A stretch of DNA of 64,000 bases from an uncultured Bacteroidales bacterium. GTDB taxonomy: Bacteria; Bacteroidota; Bacteroidia; Bacteroidales; Paludibacteraceae. Shown here piece by piece: positions 17,470-25,907 of this stretch (the first letter of the stretch is position 1; each line of letters begins with the position of its first letter). The stretch covers positions 1 through 64,000 of the forward strand of contig CACWNR010000011.1 of assembly GCA_902762355.1 (NCBI GenBank). The letters run 5' to 3'. The notes under the pieces were generated by a model. It was not told the origin of the DNA and searched no databases. It was given only the letters and a program-made list of their open reading frames with translations. The position numbers were made by a program, and so were the translations under genes.

Positions 17470-18080
17470 GTGATTACCCAAGCGCGATATTAGAACAAGC
17501 GGTCAATCAGATGGCCTCGTTGCCCGGAGTAGGGCGGAGAACTGCACTTCGATTGGTGCTGCATTTATTGCGCCAACCGGAGCAAGAAGTGGAAGCGTTC
17601 TCCAATGCCTTTACGCGCCTTAAGAAGGATGTTGTGTACTGCCGCGAGTGCCATAATATCTCCGATACCGAACTCTGCCCGATATGTGCTTCTACGCGCC
17701 GAGATCATGCAACGATATGCGTGGTGGAGAACGTCCAGGACGTGATGTCCATCGAGAATACCGGTCAGTACAACGGTGTCTATCATGTGCTTGGAGGTAT
17801 CATCTCACCGATGGAAGGTGTCGGCCCAAAAGATATCGAGATCGATTCGCTCATTGAGCGGGTTAGCAAAGGTAATATCGATGAGATCATCCTCGCCCTG
17901 CCAACCACCATGGAGGGCGACACAACGAATTTCTATATCTATCGCCGACTCCAGAACGCCGGCATCGAGATGAAGATATCCCAGATTGCCCGCGGTGTTG
18001 CCGTAGGCAACCAAATCGAATATACGGACGAGATCACGCTCGGACGTTCCATTGTTAACAGAACTGAGTTTAAAATATAA
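17466..18080 (+). CDS. recR: Recombination mediator RecR
   Basis: The 204-residue protein helps load RecA at gaps with RecO/RecF. It has the helix-hairpin-helix [21 protein letters not shown], a four-Cys zinc motif ([16 protein letters not shown]), a Toprim domain ([17 protein letters not shown]... and [16 protein letters not shown]) and the C-terminal [19 protein letters not shown]. The start at 17466 overlaps the RelA stop (ATGA). Its own stop shares one base with the next start. Confidence 0.95.
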   Translation: MSDYPSAILEQAVNQMASLPGVGRRTALRLVLHLLRQPEQEVEAFSNAFTRLKKDVVYCRECHNISDTELCPICASTRRDHATICVVENVQDVMSIENTGQYNGVYHVLGGIISPMEGVGPKDIEIDSLIERVSKGNIDEIILALPTTMEGDTTNFYIYRRLQNAGIEMKISQIARGVAVGNQIEYTDEITLGRSIVNRTEFKI

Positions 18081-18520
18081 TGGAAGAAAATCAAGTTATC
18101 CGCAACCTCAATTGGATCTATTACATCCAAATGGTTATCGCACTCATCGTCCTGACCGCCATGTATTATGCATGGTCGAAAGGGCTTTATGAACCGCTGG
18201 ACAGAATGTCCTCCTTGGGCCAAGCCATGCAGTATATCATCATCTTTGATGCTCTCATCACCATCCCCTTGGGGCTTTATCTCGTCAAGTGGTTCAAACC
18301 GCAGACCTACGATAAGTACTTCAAATGTGCCGCGGCGCGCATCCTTTTGGCGTCTAACACGATGCCCCTTGGTATAGCAGCTTACTACTGGATGGGGTGT
18401 TACCAATCGATGCTCTGGGTAGCTGCTATCGCTGCCGTTGCTTGGTATTTCAGCAAACCCACACGCGGCAAAATGGAAGCTGAAATGACACCCGAAGACC
18501 CGAATATTCCTACGTATTGA
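18080..18520 (+). CDS. Four-helix integral membrane protein of unknown function
   Basis: The 146-residue protein has four hydrophobic helices, for example IYYIQMVIALIVLTAMYYA, MQYIIIFDALITIPLGLYLV and MLWVAAIAAVAWYFS, and a short acidic tail. No functional motif is recognised. It lies inside the relA-recR-HAD-GNAT operon, sharing one base with recR and with 1 nt to the next gene, so it is surely co-transcribed. Confidence 0.7.
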   Translation: MEENQVIRNLNWIYYIQMVIALIVLTAMYYAWSKGLYEPLDRMSSLGQAMQYIIIFDALITIPLGLYLVKWFKPQTYDKYFKCAAARILLASNTMPLGIAAYYWMGCYQSMLWVAAIAAVAWYFSKPTRGKMEAEMTPEDPNIPTY

Positions 18521-18521
18521 T

Positions 18522-18944
18522 ATGATTATAGCTTGTGACTTTGATGGTACGATCGTTACTCACGAGTACCCGAAAATAGGCAAACCCATCCCCTTTGCCA
18601 TTCAAACCCTCAAGAAACTTCAGGATGAGGATCATCACCAGATTATCCTCTGGACGGTGCGCGAAGGCAACCTGCTCCAAGAAGCCCTGGACTACTGCAA
18701 GTCTAAAGGACTTGAGTTCTATGCGGTGAACAGCAATTATCCGGAAGAAGAACCCGAACACGGCACGGCACGCAAACTCGTAGCCGACCTCTGGATCGAT
18801 GACCGCAATCTCGGCGGACTGCCCGATTGGGGAGTGATCTATAATATGATCCATTCCGGTCATCCTTACGAACCCGCTCCGCAAGGGAATATGGAAGACC
18901 TTCGTCCGCAGAAAAAAGGCTTTTTTGCCAAACTCTTTGGATGA
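18522..18944 (+). CDS. HAD-superfamily hydrolase (BT0820-like)
   Basis: The 140-residue protein has the HAD nucleophile motif as ACDFDGTIVTHEYPKIG (about residues 4-20), motif II as ILWTVREG and the later acidic motif LWIDDRN. The length and motifs match small Bacteroides HAD phosphatases without a large cap domain. Substrate unknown. It overlaps the following GNAT gene by 4 nt. Confidence 0.85.
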   Translation: MIIACDFDGTIVTHEYPKIGKPIPFAIQTLKKLQDEDHHQIILWTVREGNLLQEALDYCKSKGLEFYAVNSNYPEEEPEHGTARKLVADLWIDDRNLGGLPDWGVIYNMIHSGHPYEPAPQGNMEDLRPQKKGFFAKLFG

Positions 18945-19444
18945 TTAAATTACGCAAAATAGAACCCTCTGACTTGCCGTTTCTCTATCTGTGGGAGAAC
19001 GATGCGTTGGCTTGGGCAGATGGTGATAATCATAATCCGCTGTCCCAGCAGGACTTGCGCGATTATATAGAATCCACTACCGGCGATATCTATAAAGACG
19101 GTCAATTGCGGCTGATCATAGAGCAATCACCAATCACCACTGACCAATCACCCATCACCGTCGGTTGCATCGACCTCTTCGACTTTGATCCTCGTAACCG
19201 CAAAGCTGCGCTCGGTATGTATATTACGCCGGAACACCGCGGTAAAGGAGTAGGGCGACAGGCGCTCGAGCAACTGGAGGCCTATGCGTTCGGTCATCTC
19301 AACCTCCGCCTCCTGTACGCCGTCATCGCCACCAACAATGCTCCTTGTTCGGCGCTTTACCGCTCCGCAGGCTACCAACCCTCATCTCCTTTGCCGGCTT
19401 GGACCCTCGAATCCGATGCGGTCATTTGGATAAAAAAACAATAA
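18941..19444 (+). CDS. GNAT-family N-acetyltransferase
   Basis: The 167-residue protein starts MIKLRKIEPSDLPFLYLWEND, typical of RimJ/RimL-like acetyltransferases, and has the acetyl-CoA loop EHRGKGVGRQAL (about residues 98-109). A stretch IEQSPITTDQSPITVG in the middle is encoded by a short tandem repeat (CAATCACC type, 19122-19160), so homologues are probably shorter here. It is the last gene of the relA operon. Confidence 0.85.
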   Translation: MIKLRKIEPSDLPFLYLWENDALAWADGDNHNPLSQQDLRDYIESTTGDIYKDGQLRLIIEQSPITTDQSPITVGCIDLFDFDPRNRKAALGMYITPEHRGKGVGRQALEQLEAYAFGHLNLRLLYAVIATNNAPCSALYRSAGYQPSSPLPAWTLESDAVIWIKKQ

Positions 19445-19459
19445 AAATGGCATACACTC

Positions 19460-19490
19460 TTGTGTATGTCATTCTTTTTTTGTACCTTTG
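19460..19490 (+). promoter_or_regulatory. Promoter of the methylmalonyl-CoA decarboxylase operon
   Basis: TTG at 19460-19462 and TACCTTTG at 19483-19490 are 20 nt apart. The first 15 bases, TTGTGTATGTCATTC (19460-19474), are identical to bases 2-16 of the CRISPR repeat of this window. The mce start is 61 nt downstream. Confidence 0.78.
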
Positions 19491-19551
19491 TAGCCGATTT
19501 CGTATTATACGCGAAGAATACTATAAAACAACATAAAAAACACATTTTCTT

Positions 19552-19965
19552 ATGAAACCCACACACATTGAGCATTTGGGTATTGCAGTTACCTCTATCG
19601 AAGAGGCTGCTCCCTTCTTTGAGTTCCTTTCCGGAAACAAATGTTATTCAATTGAAGTAGTAGAAGACCAGAAAGTTCGTACTGCTTTCTTTAAGGTTGG
19701 TGAAGTGAAGATCGAGCTTCTGGAGCCGACGAGCCCGGAGTCTACGATTGCTAAGTTCATTGAGAAGAACGGTGGTCGCGGTGGTGTTCACCACGTTGCT
19801 TTCAACGTAGAGAACGTAGCAGACGCGCTTGCAGAGTGCGAGGCAGCAGGTATCCAACTCATCGATAAGGCTCCGCGAAAAGGCGCTGAGAACCTGATGA
19901 TTGCTTTCCTGCACCCGAAATCCACCAAGGGCGTATTAACTGAATTGTGTCAACAACCGAAATAA
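19552..19965 (+). CDS. mce: Methylmalonyl-CoA epimerase
   Basis: The 137-residue glyoxalase/VOC-fold enzyme interconverts (R)- and (S)-methylmalonyl-CoA. Metal-binding residues are visible in THIEHLGIAV (His about 7), GGVHHVAFNV and the C-terminal Glu of LTELCQQ. It leads the operon for decarboxylation of methylmalonyl-CoA to propionyl-CoA, the last part of the succinate-to-propionate route of Bacteroidales. Confidence 0.94.
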   Translation: MKPTHIEHLGIAVTSIEEAAPFFEFLSGNKCYSIEVVEDQKVRTAFFKVGEVKIELLEPTSPESTIAKFIEKNGGRGGVHHVAFNVENVADALAECEAAGIQLIDKAPRKGAENLMIAFLHPKSTKGVLTELCQQPK

Positions 19966-19972
19966 GCGCATT

Positions 19973-21529
19973 ATGGATCAAGCTAAATTAGACAAACTGG
20001 TTGCTAACCGCGAGAAGGCGATCGCCGGTGGCGGTGAAGCAGCAGTCGAAAAACATCACGCCAAAGGCAGTTATACCTGCCGTGAGCGTATAAACATGCT
20101 GCTCGACGAAGGTTCGTTCGAGGAGGTCAATATGTTCCTCACCCACCGTTGCCATGACTTCGGTATGGAGAAGAAAGTGTTCCTCGGTGATGGTGTAGCA
20201 GTAGGATCGGGTACGATTGACGGCCGTCTAGTATTCGTTTTTGCACAAGATGCAACGGTTATCGGTGGTTCGCTCTCTGAGACGATGGCACAGAAGATCT
20301 GCAACGTCATGGATCAGGCTATGAAACTCGGAGCACCGATCATCGGTTTGAATGACTCGGGTGGTGCACGTATCCAGGAAGGTGCATGTGCGCTGGCAGG
20401 TTACGCTGAGATCTTCGAGCGTAACATCCTAGCTTCGGGTGTTGTGCCGCAGATCAGCGTGATCTTTGGCCCGTGTGCCGGTGGCGCTGTGTATAGCCCG
20501 GCATTGACCGACTTTATCATGATGACCGAGCAGAATAGCTACATGTTCATCACGGGTCCGAAGGTAGTGAAGTCCGTTACCGGCGAAGATGTGACGGTAG
20601 AGCAACTCGGTGGCGCACATATTCATGCCACCAAATCCGGTGTTACCCATTTCGTGGCTGCTACTGAAGAAGAGGCACTCGCTGAGGTACGTCGTCTTGT
20701 CTCCTTCATCCCGCAGAACAACATGGAAGAGGCTCCGTTGGTAGAGTGTACCGATGATATCACCCGCGTGGACGATAACCTGAATGACATCGTTCCGGAC
20801 GATCCGAACAAACCCTACGACATGCACGAGATCATTAATACGATCGTGGATAACGGTGACTTCATGGAGGTGCATAAAGACTATGCCAAGAACGTCATCT
20901 GCGGTTTTGCACGTTTCAATGGTCGCTCGACAGGTATCATCGCTAACCAGCCTTCTTGGTTGGCAGGTGTGCTCGACTGCGATGCATCGCGTAAGGCCGC
21001 TCGTTTCGTTCGTTTCTGCGACGCGTTCAATATCCAGATCCTGACCCTCGTGGACGTTCCGGGCTTCTTGTGCGGTACAGGACAAGAGTACGCAGGCATC
21101 ATCGATCATGGTGCAAAACTAATGTTCGCGTACGGCGAAGCAACTGTTCCGAAAGTTACCATTACCGTTCGCAAGTCGTACGGCGGCAGTCATATTGTGA
21201 TGAGTTGTAAACAACTCCGCGGTGATATGTGCTATGCATGGCCGAATGCAGAGATCGCTGTGATGGGTGCAAGTGGAGCAGTAGGTGTACTCCAAGCAAA
21301 GGCTATCAAGGCTATCGAGGACCCTGCAGAGAAGAAAGCCTTCATTGCAGAGAAAGAGGCAGAGTACAAAGACCTATTCGCTTCGCCGTACCAAGCTGCT
21401 AACCGCGGATATATAGACGATGTGATTGAGCCGCGCTACACCCGTAGCCGTATCATTCGTGCATTCGAGATGCTCCAGACCAAGCGTCTGACTAACCCGC
21501 TTAAGAAACACTCTAATATACCATTATAA
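19973..21529 (+). CDS. mmdA: Methylmalonyl-CoA decarboxylase/propionyl-CoA carboxylase carboxyltransferase subunit
   Basis: The 518-residue protein has both halves of the acyl-CoA carboxyltransferase fold. The first is seen in LNDSGGARIQEGACALAGYAE and GPCAGGAVYSPALTDF. The second is seen in DVPGFLCGTGQEYAGIIDHGAKL and PKVTITVRKSYGGSHIVM. With the following subunits it forms a membrane complex that transfers CO2 from methylmalonyl-CoA to biotin and couples its release to sodium export. Length and context fit the decarboxylase alpha subunit. Confidence 0.95.
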   Translation: MDQAKLDKLVANREKAIAGGGEAAVEKHHAKGSYTCRERINMLLDEGSFEEVNMFLTHRCHDFGMEKKVFLGDGVAVGSGTIDGRLVFVFAQDATVIGGSLSETMAQKICNVMDQAMKLGAPIIGLNDSGGARIQEGACALAGYAEIFERNILASGVVPQISVIFGPCAGGAVYSPALTDFIMMTEQNSYMFITGPKVVKSVTGEDVTVEQLGGAHIHATKSGVTHFVAATEEEALAEVRRLVSFIPQNNMEEAPLVECTDDITRVDDNLNDIVPDDPNKPYDMHEIINTIVDNGDFMEVHKDYAKNVICGFARFNGRSTGIIANQPSWLAGVLDCDASRKAARFVRFCDAFNIQILTLVDVPGFLCGTGQEYAGIIDHGAKLMFAYGEATVPKVTITVRKSYGGSHIVMSCKQLRGDMCYAWPNAEIAVMGASGAVGVLQAKAIKAIEDPAEKKAFIAEKEAEYKDLFASPYQAANRGYIDDVIEPRYTRSRIIRAFEMLQTKRLTNPLKKHSNIPL

Positions 21530-21553
21530 TTTTAGATTTAAAATTTAAGATTT

Positions 21554-21859
21554 ATGATTTTATTAGCAGTTACAGCAGATACATGGATTGTTACCGGCTT
21601 AGGCTTCGGTATCGTCTTGGCGCTGCTCTTCTGTCTGGTTTATATCCTGAAACTCTTCGGGTTGATCATGCAGAAAGCTGCCGCACCCAAGGCACCGAAA
21701 AATGATAAGGCCGAGACCGATGTGATGGCAGCTATCGCGATGGCGATCCATCTGGCTAATGCATCTAAGCACGATGCGCCTACATCCATGATCACGTTTG
21801 ATAAACGGGACACGGCGTGGAACCCCAAATCAGAAGGATTTAACAACATTGGATTTTAA
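21554..21859 (+). CDS. mmdD: Sodium-pump decarboxylase gamma/delta subunit (OadG family)
   Basis: The 101-residue protein has one N-terminal membrane helix (TWIVTGLGFGIVLALLFCLVYILKLF), then a short linker and a soluble tail (ETDVMAAIAMAIHLANASKH). This is the layout of OadG/MmdD, which anchors the alpha subunit to the membrane beta subunit. It starts after an AT-rich repeat-like leader (TTTAAAATTTAAGATTT) and is followed by the biotin carrier gene after 1 nt. Confidence 0.85.
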   Translation: MILLAVTADTWIVTGLGFGIVLALLFCLVYILKLFGLIMQKAAAPKAPKNDKAETDVMAAIAMAIHLANASKHDAPTSMITFDKRDTAWNPKSEGFNNIGF

Positions 21860-21860
21860 T

Positions 21861-22307
21861 ATGAAAGAATTTGCATTTAAGATCAACGGCGCGAGTTACC
21901 AATGCGCTGTAGAAGAAATCGAGGCCGGTAAGACCAAAGTAACCGTCAACGGCAAAGTATATGAAGTGGAGACAGAAGCTCCGAAAGCAGCTCCTGTAGC
22001 TGCCAAAACGGCTGCAGCTCCCGCTCCGAAGCCTGCAGCAGCTCCTGCTGCACCGAAGGAAGAGGCTAAACCCGCTGCTGCTCCCGCTGCAGGTGGTGTT
22101 CAGGTAAAGAGCCCGCTGCCCGGATCGGTTATCAAAGTGCTGGTTGCTGAAGGTCAGGCCGTTAAGAAAGGCGATACCCTTCTGACGCTCGAGTCCATGA
22201 AGATGGAGAATGCCATCATGGCAGAAGCAGATGGTACGGTAAAGCAAATCGCTGTGACGCCGGGTCAGAACGTAATGCAAGATGATCTGCTCATCGTGCT
22301 CGGATAA
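21861..22307 (+). CDS. mmdC: Biotin carboxyl carrier subunit
   Basis: The 148-residue protein has an N-terminal beta domain, a long Ala/Pro/Lys-rich flexible linker (about residues 40-75) and a C-terminal biotinyl domain. The biotin-attachment Lys lies in the motif ESMKMENAI (about residue 113). The ATG at 21861 is used because the longer frame overlaps mmdD. It carries the carboxyl group from mmdA to the sodium-pumping mmdB subunit. Confidence 0.94.
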   Translation: MKEFAFKINGASYQCAVEEIEAGKTKVTVNGKVYEVETEAPKAAPVAAKTAAAPAPKPAAAPAAPKEEAKPAAAPAAGGVQVKSPLPGSVIKVLVAEGQAVKKGDTLLTLESMKMENAIMAEADGTVKQIAVTPGQNVMQDDLLIVLG

Positions 22308-22331
22308 TTCCACTTCTAAAGGCAGACAACA

Positions 22332-23507
22332 ATGAATATTGTGGATTTTTTCCAAGGTATGGGATTCATGCAGATGACCTGGCAGCAAGGCATTATGCTC
22401 TTGGTGTCGTTCTTTCTGCTGTACCTTGCCATTCATAAGAAATACGAGCCGCTTTTGCTGCTTCCCATCGCTTTTGGTATGCTCCTCACGAACCTACCGG
22501 GCGCAGGGATGTTCCATAGTGAGTTATGGTCGGCTTTCCTCGATCCGGAGAGCCCTGCGTACCATTCCTATGGCGCGATCCTCAAAGAGGGAGGTCTGCT
22601 CGATATGCTTTATATCGGCGTCAAAGCGGGTATTTACCCCTGCTTGATCTTCATCGGAGTAGGCGCTATGACGGATTTCGGTCCCCTAATCGCTAATCCA
22701 AAATCGCTAATCCTTGGAGCAGCTGCACAGATTGGTATCTTCGTTACTTTCCTCTGTGCTAACGCGATGGGCTTTACACCCGCAGAGGCAGGTTCGATAG
22801 GTATCATCGGCGGTGCAGACGGTCCTACGTCTATCTTCTTGACCAGCAAGCTCGCCCCGCATCTATTAGGCCCGATTGCTATCGCAGCCTATAGTTACAT
22901 GGCACTCGTACCGGTTATCCAGCCGCCTATCATGCGTGCGCTGACGACCAAGAAAGAGCGTGCCATCAAGATGGGGCAGTTGCGTCCGGTTAGCAAGACC
23001 GAGAAGATTGTCTTCCCGATCATCATCACTGCTATCGTAGCTCTCATCCTTCCGGATGCAGCGCCGCTGATCGGCTGTCTGATGCTCGGTAACCTGATGA
23101 AAGAGTGTGGAGTAGTGGATCGTCTCTCGAAGACTGCGCAGAACGAACTGATGAACATCGTAGTTATCTTCCTCGGTCTCTCTGTTGGTGCTACAGCTAC
23201 CGCCGGTAGCTTCCTTAACTGGCAGACGCTGATGATCCTCGCGATGGGTATCGTAGCCTTCGGCCTCGGTAGTGCAGGTGGTGTATTGCTGGCTAAGTTC
23301 ATGAACCTCTTCCTCAAAGAGAAGATCAACCCGCTGATTGGTTCGGCAGGTGTTTCGGCTGTGCCTATGGCCGCACGTGTCAGCCAGACAGTCGGACAAG
23401 AGGAGAACCCGTCGAACTTCCTGCTCATGCACGCCATGGGTCCGAACGTAGCCGGCGTGATCGGTTCAGCTGTTGCCGCAGGTGTCCTGCTGACAATGCT
23501 TGGTTAA
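22332..23507 (+). CDS. mmdB: Sodium ion-translocating decarboxylase beta subunit
   Basis: The 391-residue protein is strongly hydrophobic with about ten helices and carries the family motif [20 protein letters not shown], whose Asp is needed for sodium transport in OadB. A second conserved segment, [20 protein letters not shown], and the C-terminal [18 protein letters not shown] are also typical. It decarboxylates carboxybiotin and exports sodium across the inner membrane. Confidence 0.95.
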   Translation: MNIVDFFQGMGFMQMTWQQGIMLLVSFFLLYLAIHKKYEPLLLLPIAFGMLLTNLPGAGMFHSELWSAFLDPESPAYHSYGAILKEGGLLDMLYIGVKAGIYPCLIFIGVGAMTDFGPLIANPKSLILGAAAQIGIFVTFLCANAMGFTPAEAGSIGIIGGADGPTSIFLTSKLAPHLLGPIAIAAYSYMALVPVIQPPIMRALTTKKERAIKMGQLRPVSKTEKIVFPIIITAIVALILPDAAPLIGCLMLGNLMKECGVVDRLSKTAQNELMNIVVIFLGLSVGATATAGSFLNWQTLMILAMGIVAFGLGSAGGVLLAKFMNLFLKEKINPLIGSAGVSAVPMAARVSQTVGQEENPSNFLLMHAMGPNVAGVIGSAVAAGVLLTMLG

Positions 23508-23510
23508 TAT

Positions 23511-24623
23511 ATGAGCAACCGACAGATTGGAACAATAGTACTGGTAATAGCCATGATTATCGTGGCTATTTCCGTGTTGTTCACGAACAACCTGGCTCAC
23601 TCGCTACAGGCGGAAGAGGAGAAAAACATGGCCCTCTGGGCAGATGCAACCCAGCAACTCATCGTGGCGGATAACGATGCGGATATCGATTTCTACATGT
23701 CTATCATCGAGAAGAACACGACTATTCCGGTATATATCTGTGATAAGGATGGTAATGTGCTCTCCAGCCGTAATGTGAAAGAAGGCAAGCGCGGAGTAGG
23801 TAAGCATGGCCCCATCGAACTGAAGATAGACGAGCAAGCAACCCAGTATCTCTATTGGGATGACAGTCATCTGCTTACCCGTCTTCGTTATGTGCCATAT
23901 GCTCAGTTTGCACTCATCTTCATCTTCATCGCGATCGCTGTGATCACCATGCTGACCGGCCAACGGAGTGAAGAGAACCGCCTATGGGTGGGACTTTCCA
24001 AAGAGACCGCTCACCAACTCGGCACACCTATCTCGTCGCTCAATGCTTGGCAACAACTGCTCGCAGACCAATATCCGAACGATGAGTATGTACCGCAGAT
24101 GAAGCGGGATATCGACCGCTTGCAGATGATAGCTGACCGATTCCAGAAGATCGGATCCGAGCCTTCATTGGAAGAAGGAGACTTGATTCCCGTCGTTCAA
24201 AATGCTGTCGCGTACATGCGTGCGCGTATATCTAATAGGATAAAGATAGATGACAGTTGCCTCAATAATGTTCAACGCACCGTGATGATCAATGCACCGC
24301 TGCTGCAGTGGGTCATTGAGAATCTGACCAAGAATGCCGTAGATGCTATCTCCGGAGAAGGGTCGATCACTTTCCAGATCCACGAGAACGAACATGACGT
24401 GATGATCGATGTCACAGACACAGGAAAAGGTATCGATAATAAAACCCAGCGTCGAATCTTCGAGCCGGGCTTTACTTCCAAGGATAGAGGATGGGGCTTA
24501 GGACTTCCACTCGCCAAACGTATCGTCGAGCAATACCATGGAGGCAAACTCTTGCTTAAGAGCAGCCAAGTGGGCATCGGTACAACCTTCCGCATCGTGC
24601 TTAAAAAGCCCGAAAACAGTTGA
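23511..24623 (+). CDS. Membrane-bound sensor histidine kinase
   Basis: The 370-residue protein has two membrane helices (about residues 7-27 and 124-146) around a roughly 95-residue sensor region. The phospho-acceptor His is in ETAHQLGTPISSLNAW. ATP-binding motifs are NLTKNAVDAI (N box), DTGKGID (G1) and GWGLGLPLAKRI (G2). No response regulator is next to it. It follows mmdB after 3 nt, so it is probably expressed with the decarboxylase operon. Its last 126 nt, including the G2 box, are shared antisense with the end of ispE. Confidence 0.9.
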   Translation: MSNRQIGTIVLVIAMIIVAISVLFTNNLAHSLQAEEEKNMALWADATQQLIVADNDADIDFYMSIIEKNTTIPVYICDKDGNVLSSRNVKEGKRGVGKHGPIELKIDEQATQYLYWDDSHLLTRLRYVPYAQFALIFIFIAIAVITMLTGQRSEENRLWVGLSKETAHQLGTPISSLNAWQQLLADQYPNDEYVPQMKRDIDRLQMIADRFQKIGSEPSLEEGDLIPVVQNAVAYMRARISNRIKIDDSCLNNVQRTVMINAPLLQWVIENLTKNAVDAISGEGSITFQIHENEHDVMIDVTDTGKGIDNKTQRRIFEPGFTSKDRGWGLGLPLAKRIVEQYHGGKLLLKSSQVGIGTTFRIVLKKPENS

Positions 24624-25310
24624 ACCGCTTCCTGACATACTCGCATAATAAGCGCCTGCGTCCAGCAGACGCTTTTTTATTTCCCCGATAATAGGGTGCA
24701 GCGGGAAGACTGTCGCCTCGAAATCGTTCGTCTTGCGGTCAAACGGATTCGGGTTTGGCTTCATACCGGAATAGGCCTCTTTCGTGCTCACGCCTTCTTC
24801 CGGCTTAATCATCACAATTCGTACTCCCCTCAGATCCAAGTCAATAGGAGTGAGAATATCCCCGATTCCTTCGGCAAAACAGGGCACATTGTATATAAAG
24901 AACGCACAATCGGCTCCCAATGATGCTACTTCTGCGGCTAATTGCTCTTTGCTGAGCCCTAAACCAAACAATTCGTTGAGAGCTATCGCCATATGAGCGG
25001 CATCGCTGCTACCACCTCCTAAACCCGCGCCAAAAGGTATATTCTTCTTAAAACGTACCTTTACTGCTCCAATCTGCTGGTATTTACCTGCCATCTGACG
25101 ATAACATTTCACGATTAAGTTATTCTCCGGTTTACAATCCACCGCAATTCCTTCTTGCTCAAAGGAAAAGGAGGAAGCAGGAAGTACTTCAAGTTCATCG
25201 TGCAGCCCATAAATAGGAACGAAGATCGTCTCTAAGTCATGGTAACCGTCCGGACGTTTGCGTACCACACGCAGGCCAAGATTTATTTTACAATTCGGAT
25301 AGAGTATCAT
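24498..25310 (-). CDS. ispE: 4-diphosphocytidyl-2-C-methyl-D-erythritol kinase
   Basis: This GHMP kinase of the MEP isoprenoid pathway begins MILYPNCKINLGLRVVRKRPDG and has the phosphate-binding loop PFGAGLGGGSSDAAHMA and the C-terminal motif YASMSGSGSTVFGLF. At 270 residues it has normal length. The ATG at 25310 is chosen over upstream in-frame codons because the -7 box ends only 8 nt before it, which makes the transcript nearly leaderless. The last 42 codons overlap the histidine kinase gene on the other strand. Confidence 0.93.
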   Translation of the reverse strand: MILYPNCKINLGLRVVRKRPDGYHDLETIFVPIYGLHDELEVLPASSFSFEQEGIAVDCKPENNLIVKCYRQMAGKYQQIGAVKVRFKKNIPFGAGLGGGSSDAAHMAIALNELFGLGLSKEQLAAEVASLGADCAFFIYNVPCFAEGIGDILTPIDLDLRGVRIVMIKPEEGVSTKEAYSGMKPNPNPFDRKTNDFEATVFPLHPIIGEIKKRLLDAGAYYASMSGSGSTVFGLFKHDAEGCTDAHLAALKQEFASMVLLDDTFGEWKS

Positions 25311-25318
25311 ATCGACTG

Positions 25319-25349
25319 CAAAGGTACTACTTTTTTTTAACATATGCAA
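25319..25349 (-). promoter_or_regulatory. Promoter of ispE
   Basis: On the minus strand TTG (25349-25347, in TTGCATATG) and TACCTTTG (25326-25319) are 20 nt apart. The ispE ATG is 8 nt downstream of the -7 box. Confidence 0.78.
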
Positions 25350-25854
25350 GAGAATAAAAAATATTCAGAAATTATATACAATTAGCGTGAATTGTTATTT
25401 GTTATTAAATATTCACAAAACACATATACACAAACCACAACAAATAGCAGTTTCACCGATTTCATCGAACAAAATCGTCCAAGAGAGTAGAGTAGTGTCA
25501 TTTAGTAGAAATAGTTATATTTAGAATCCCCCACAAATACAATAATATCATAAACATAACTTGCTTATTATCAATAGTTATAGTATTTATCTAAAATCAA
25601 ACATAACCCTATTTCTGTATATCTCGCATAAAGCGCTGTATATGCCGTTTTTTACTATACGAACAACACGTAATTTGCTTATTTTCTGCACTTTATAATT
25701 ATTAAATAAAGTAATAAATAGGCATTATTTATGCCTATATTGAGATGTGACACTAAAGATGTTCCACGGAGGCTGCGCGTGGAACATAATTCACAATGCA
25801 AAACATTGCATATTCACAAATAACAAATATATTTTACAAAAAAGTTTGTAAATA
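25350..25854. other. AT-rich non-coding gap with inverted repeats
   Basis: No coding region is seen between ispE and the XRE regulator. The stretch is very AT-rich and contains two perfect inverted repeats. ATAGGCAT/ATGCCTAT is at 25718-25738 with a 5-nt loop. ATGTTCCACG/CGTGGAACAT is at 25759-25768/25778-25787 with a 9-nt GC-rich loop. ATATTCACA occurs at 25409 and 25810. No T-tract follows the hairpins, so they are not obvious terminators. Function unknown. Confidence 0.6.
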
Positions 25855-25859
25855 TTTGT
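25823..25859. promoter_or_regulatory. Long dyad, candidate operator of the XRE regulator
   Basis: Nested inverted repeats ACAAATAT (25823-25830)/ATATTTGT (25852-25859) and TTTACAAA (25833-25840)/TTTGTAAA (25845-25852) surround a short centre. The right arm contains the TTTG of the -33 element (25855-25858), so a protein bound here would block the promoter. Autoregulation by the XRE protein is inferred. Confidence 0.5.
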
Positions 25860-25886
25860 GTATTTCACATTTATTTCGTACCTTTG
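25855..25886 (+). promoter_or_regulatory. Promoter of the XRE regulator
   Basis: TTTG at 25855-25858 and TACCTTTG at 25879-25886 are 20 nt apart; the start codon is 21 nt downstream. Confidence 0.75.
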
Positions 25887-25907
25887 CAGCGATTTTTTGA
25901 TAGAATT

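Noticed and set aside
25759-25787. parS centromere site
   Set aside because: The half-sites resemble parS, but the arms are separated by nine bases, whereas parS is a continuous 16-bp palindrome.
25350-25900. Possible replication origin (AT-rich, hairpins, ATATTCACA similar to DnaA boxes)
   Set aside because: The 9-mers differ from the TTATCCACA consensus, there are only two or three, no dnaA, dnaN or similar gene is near, and gene orientation does not switch away from this point.
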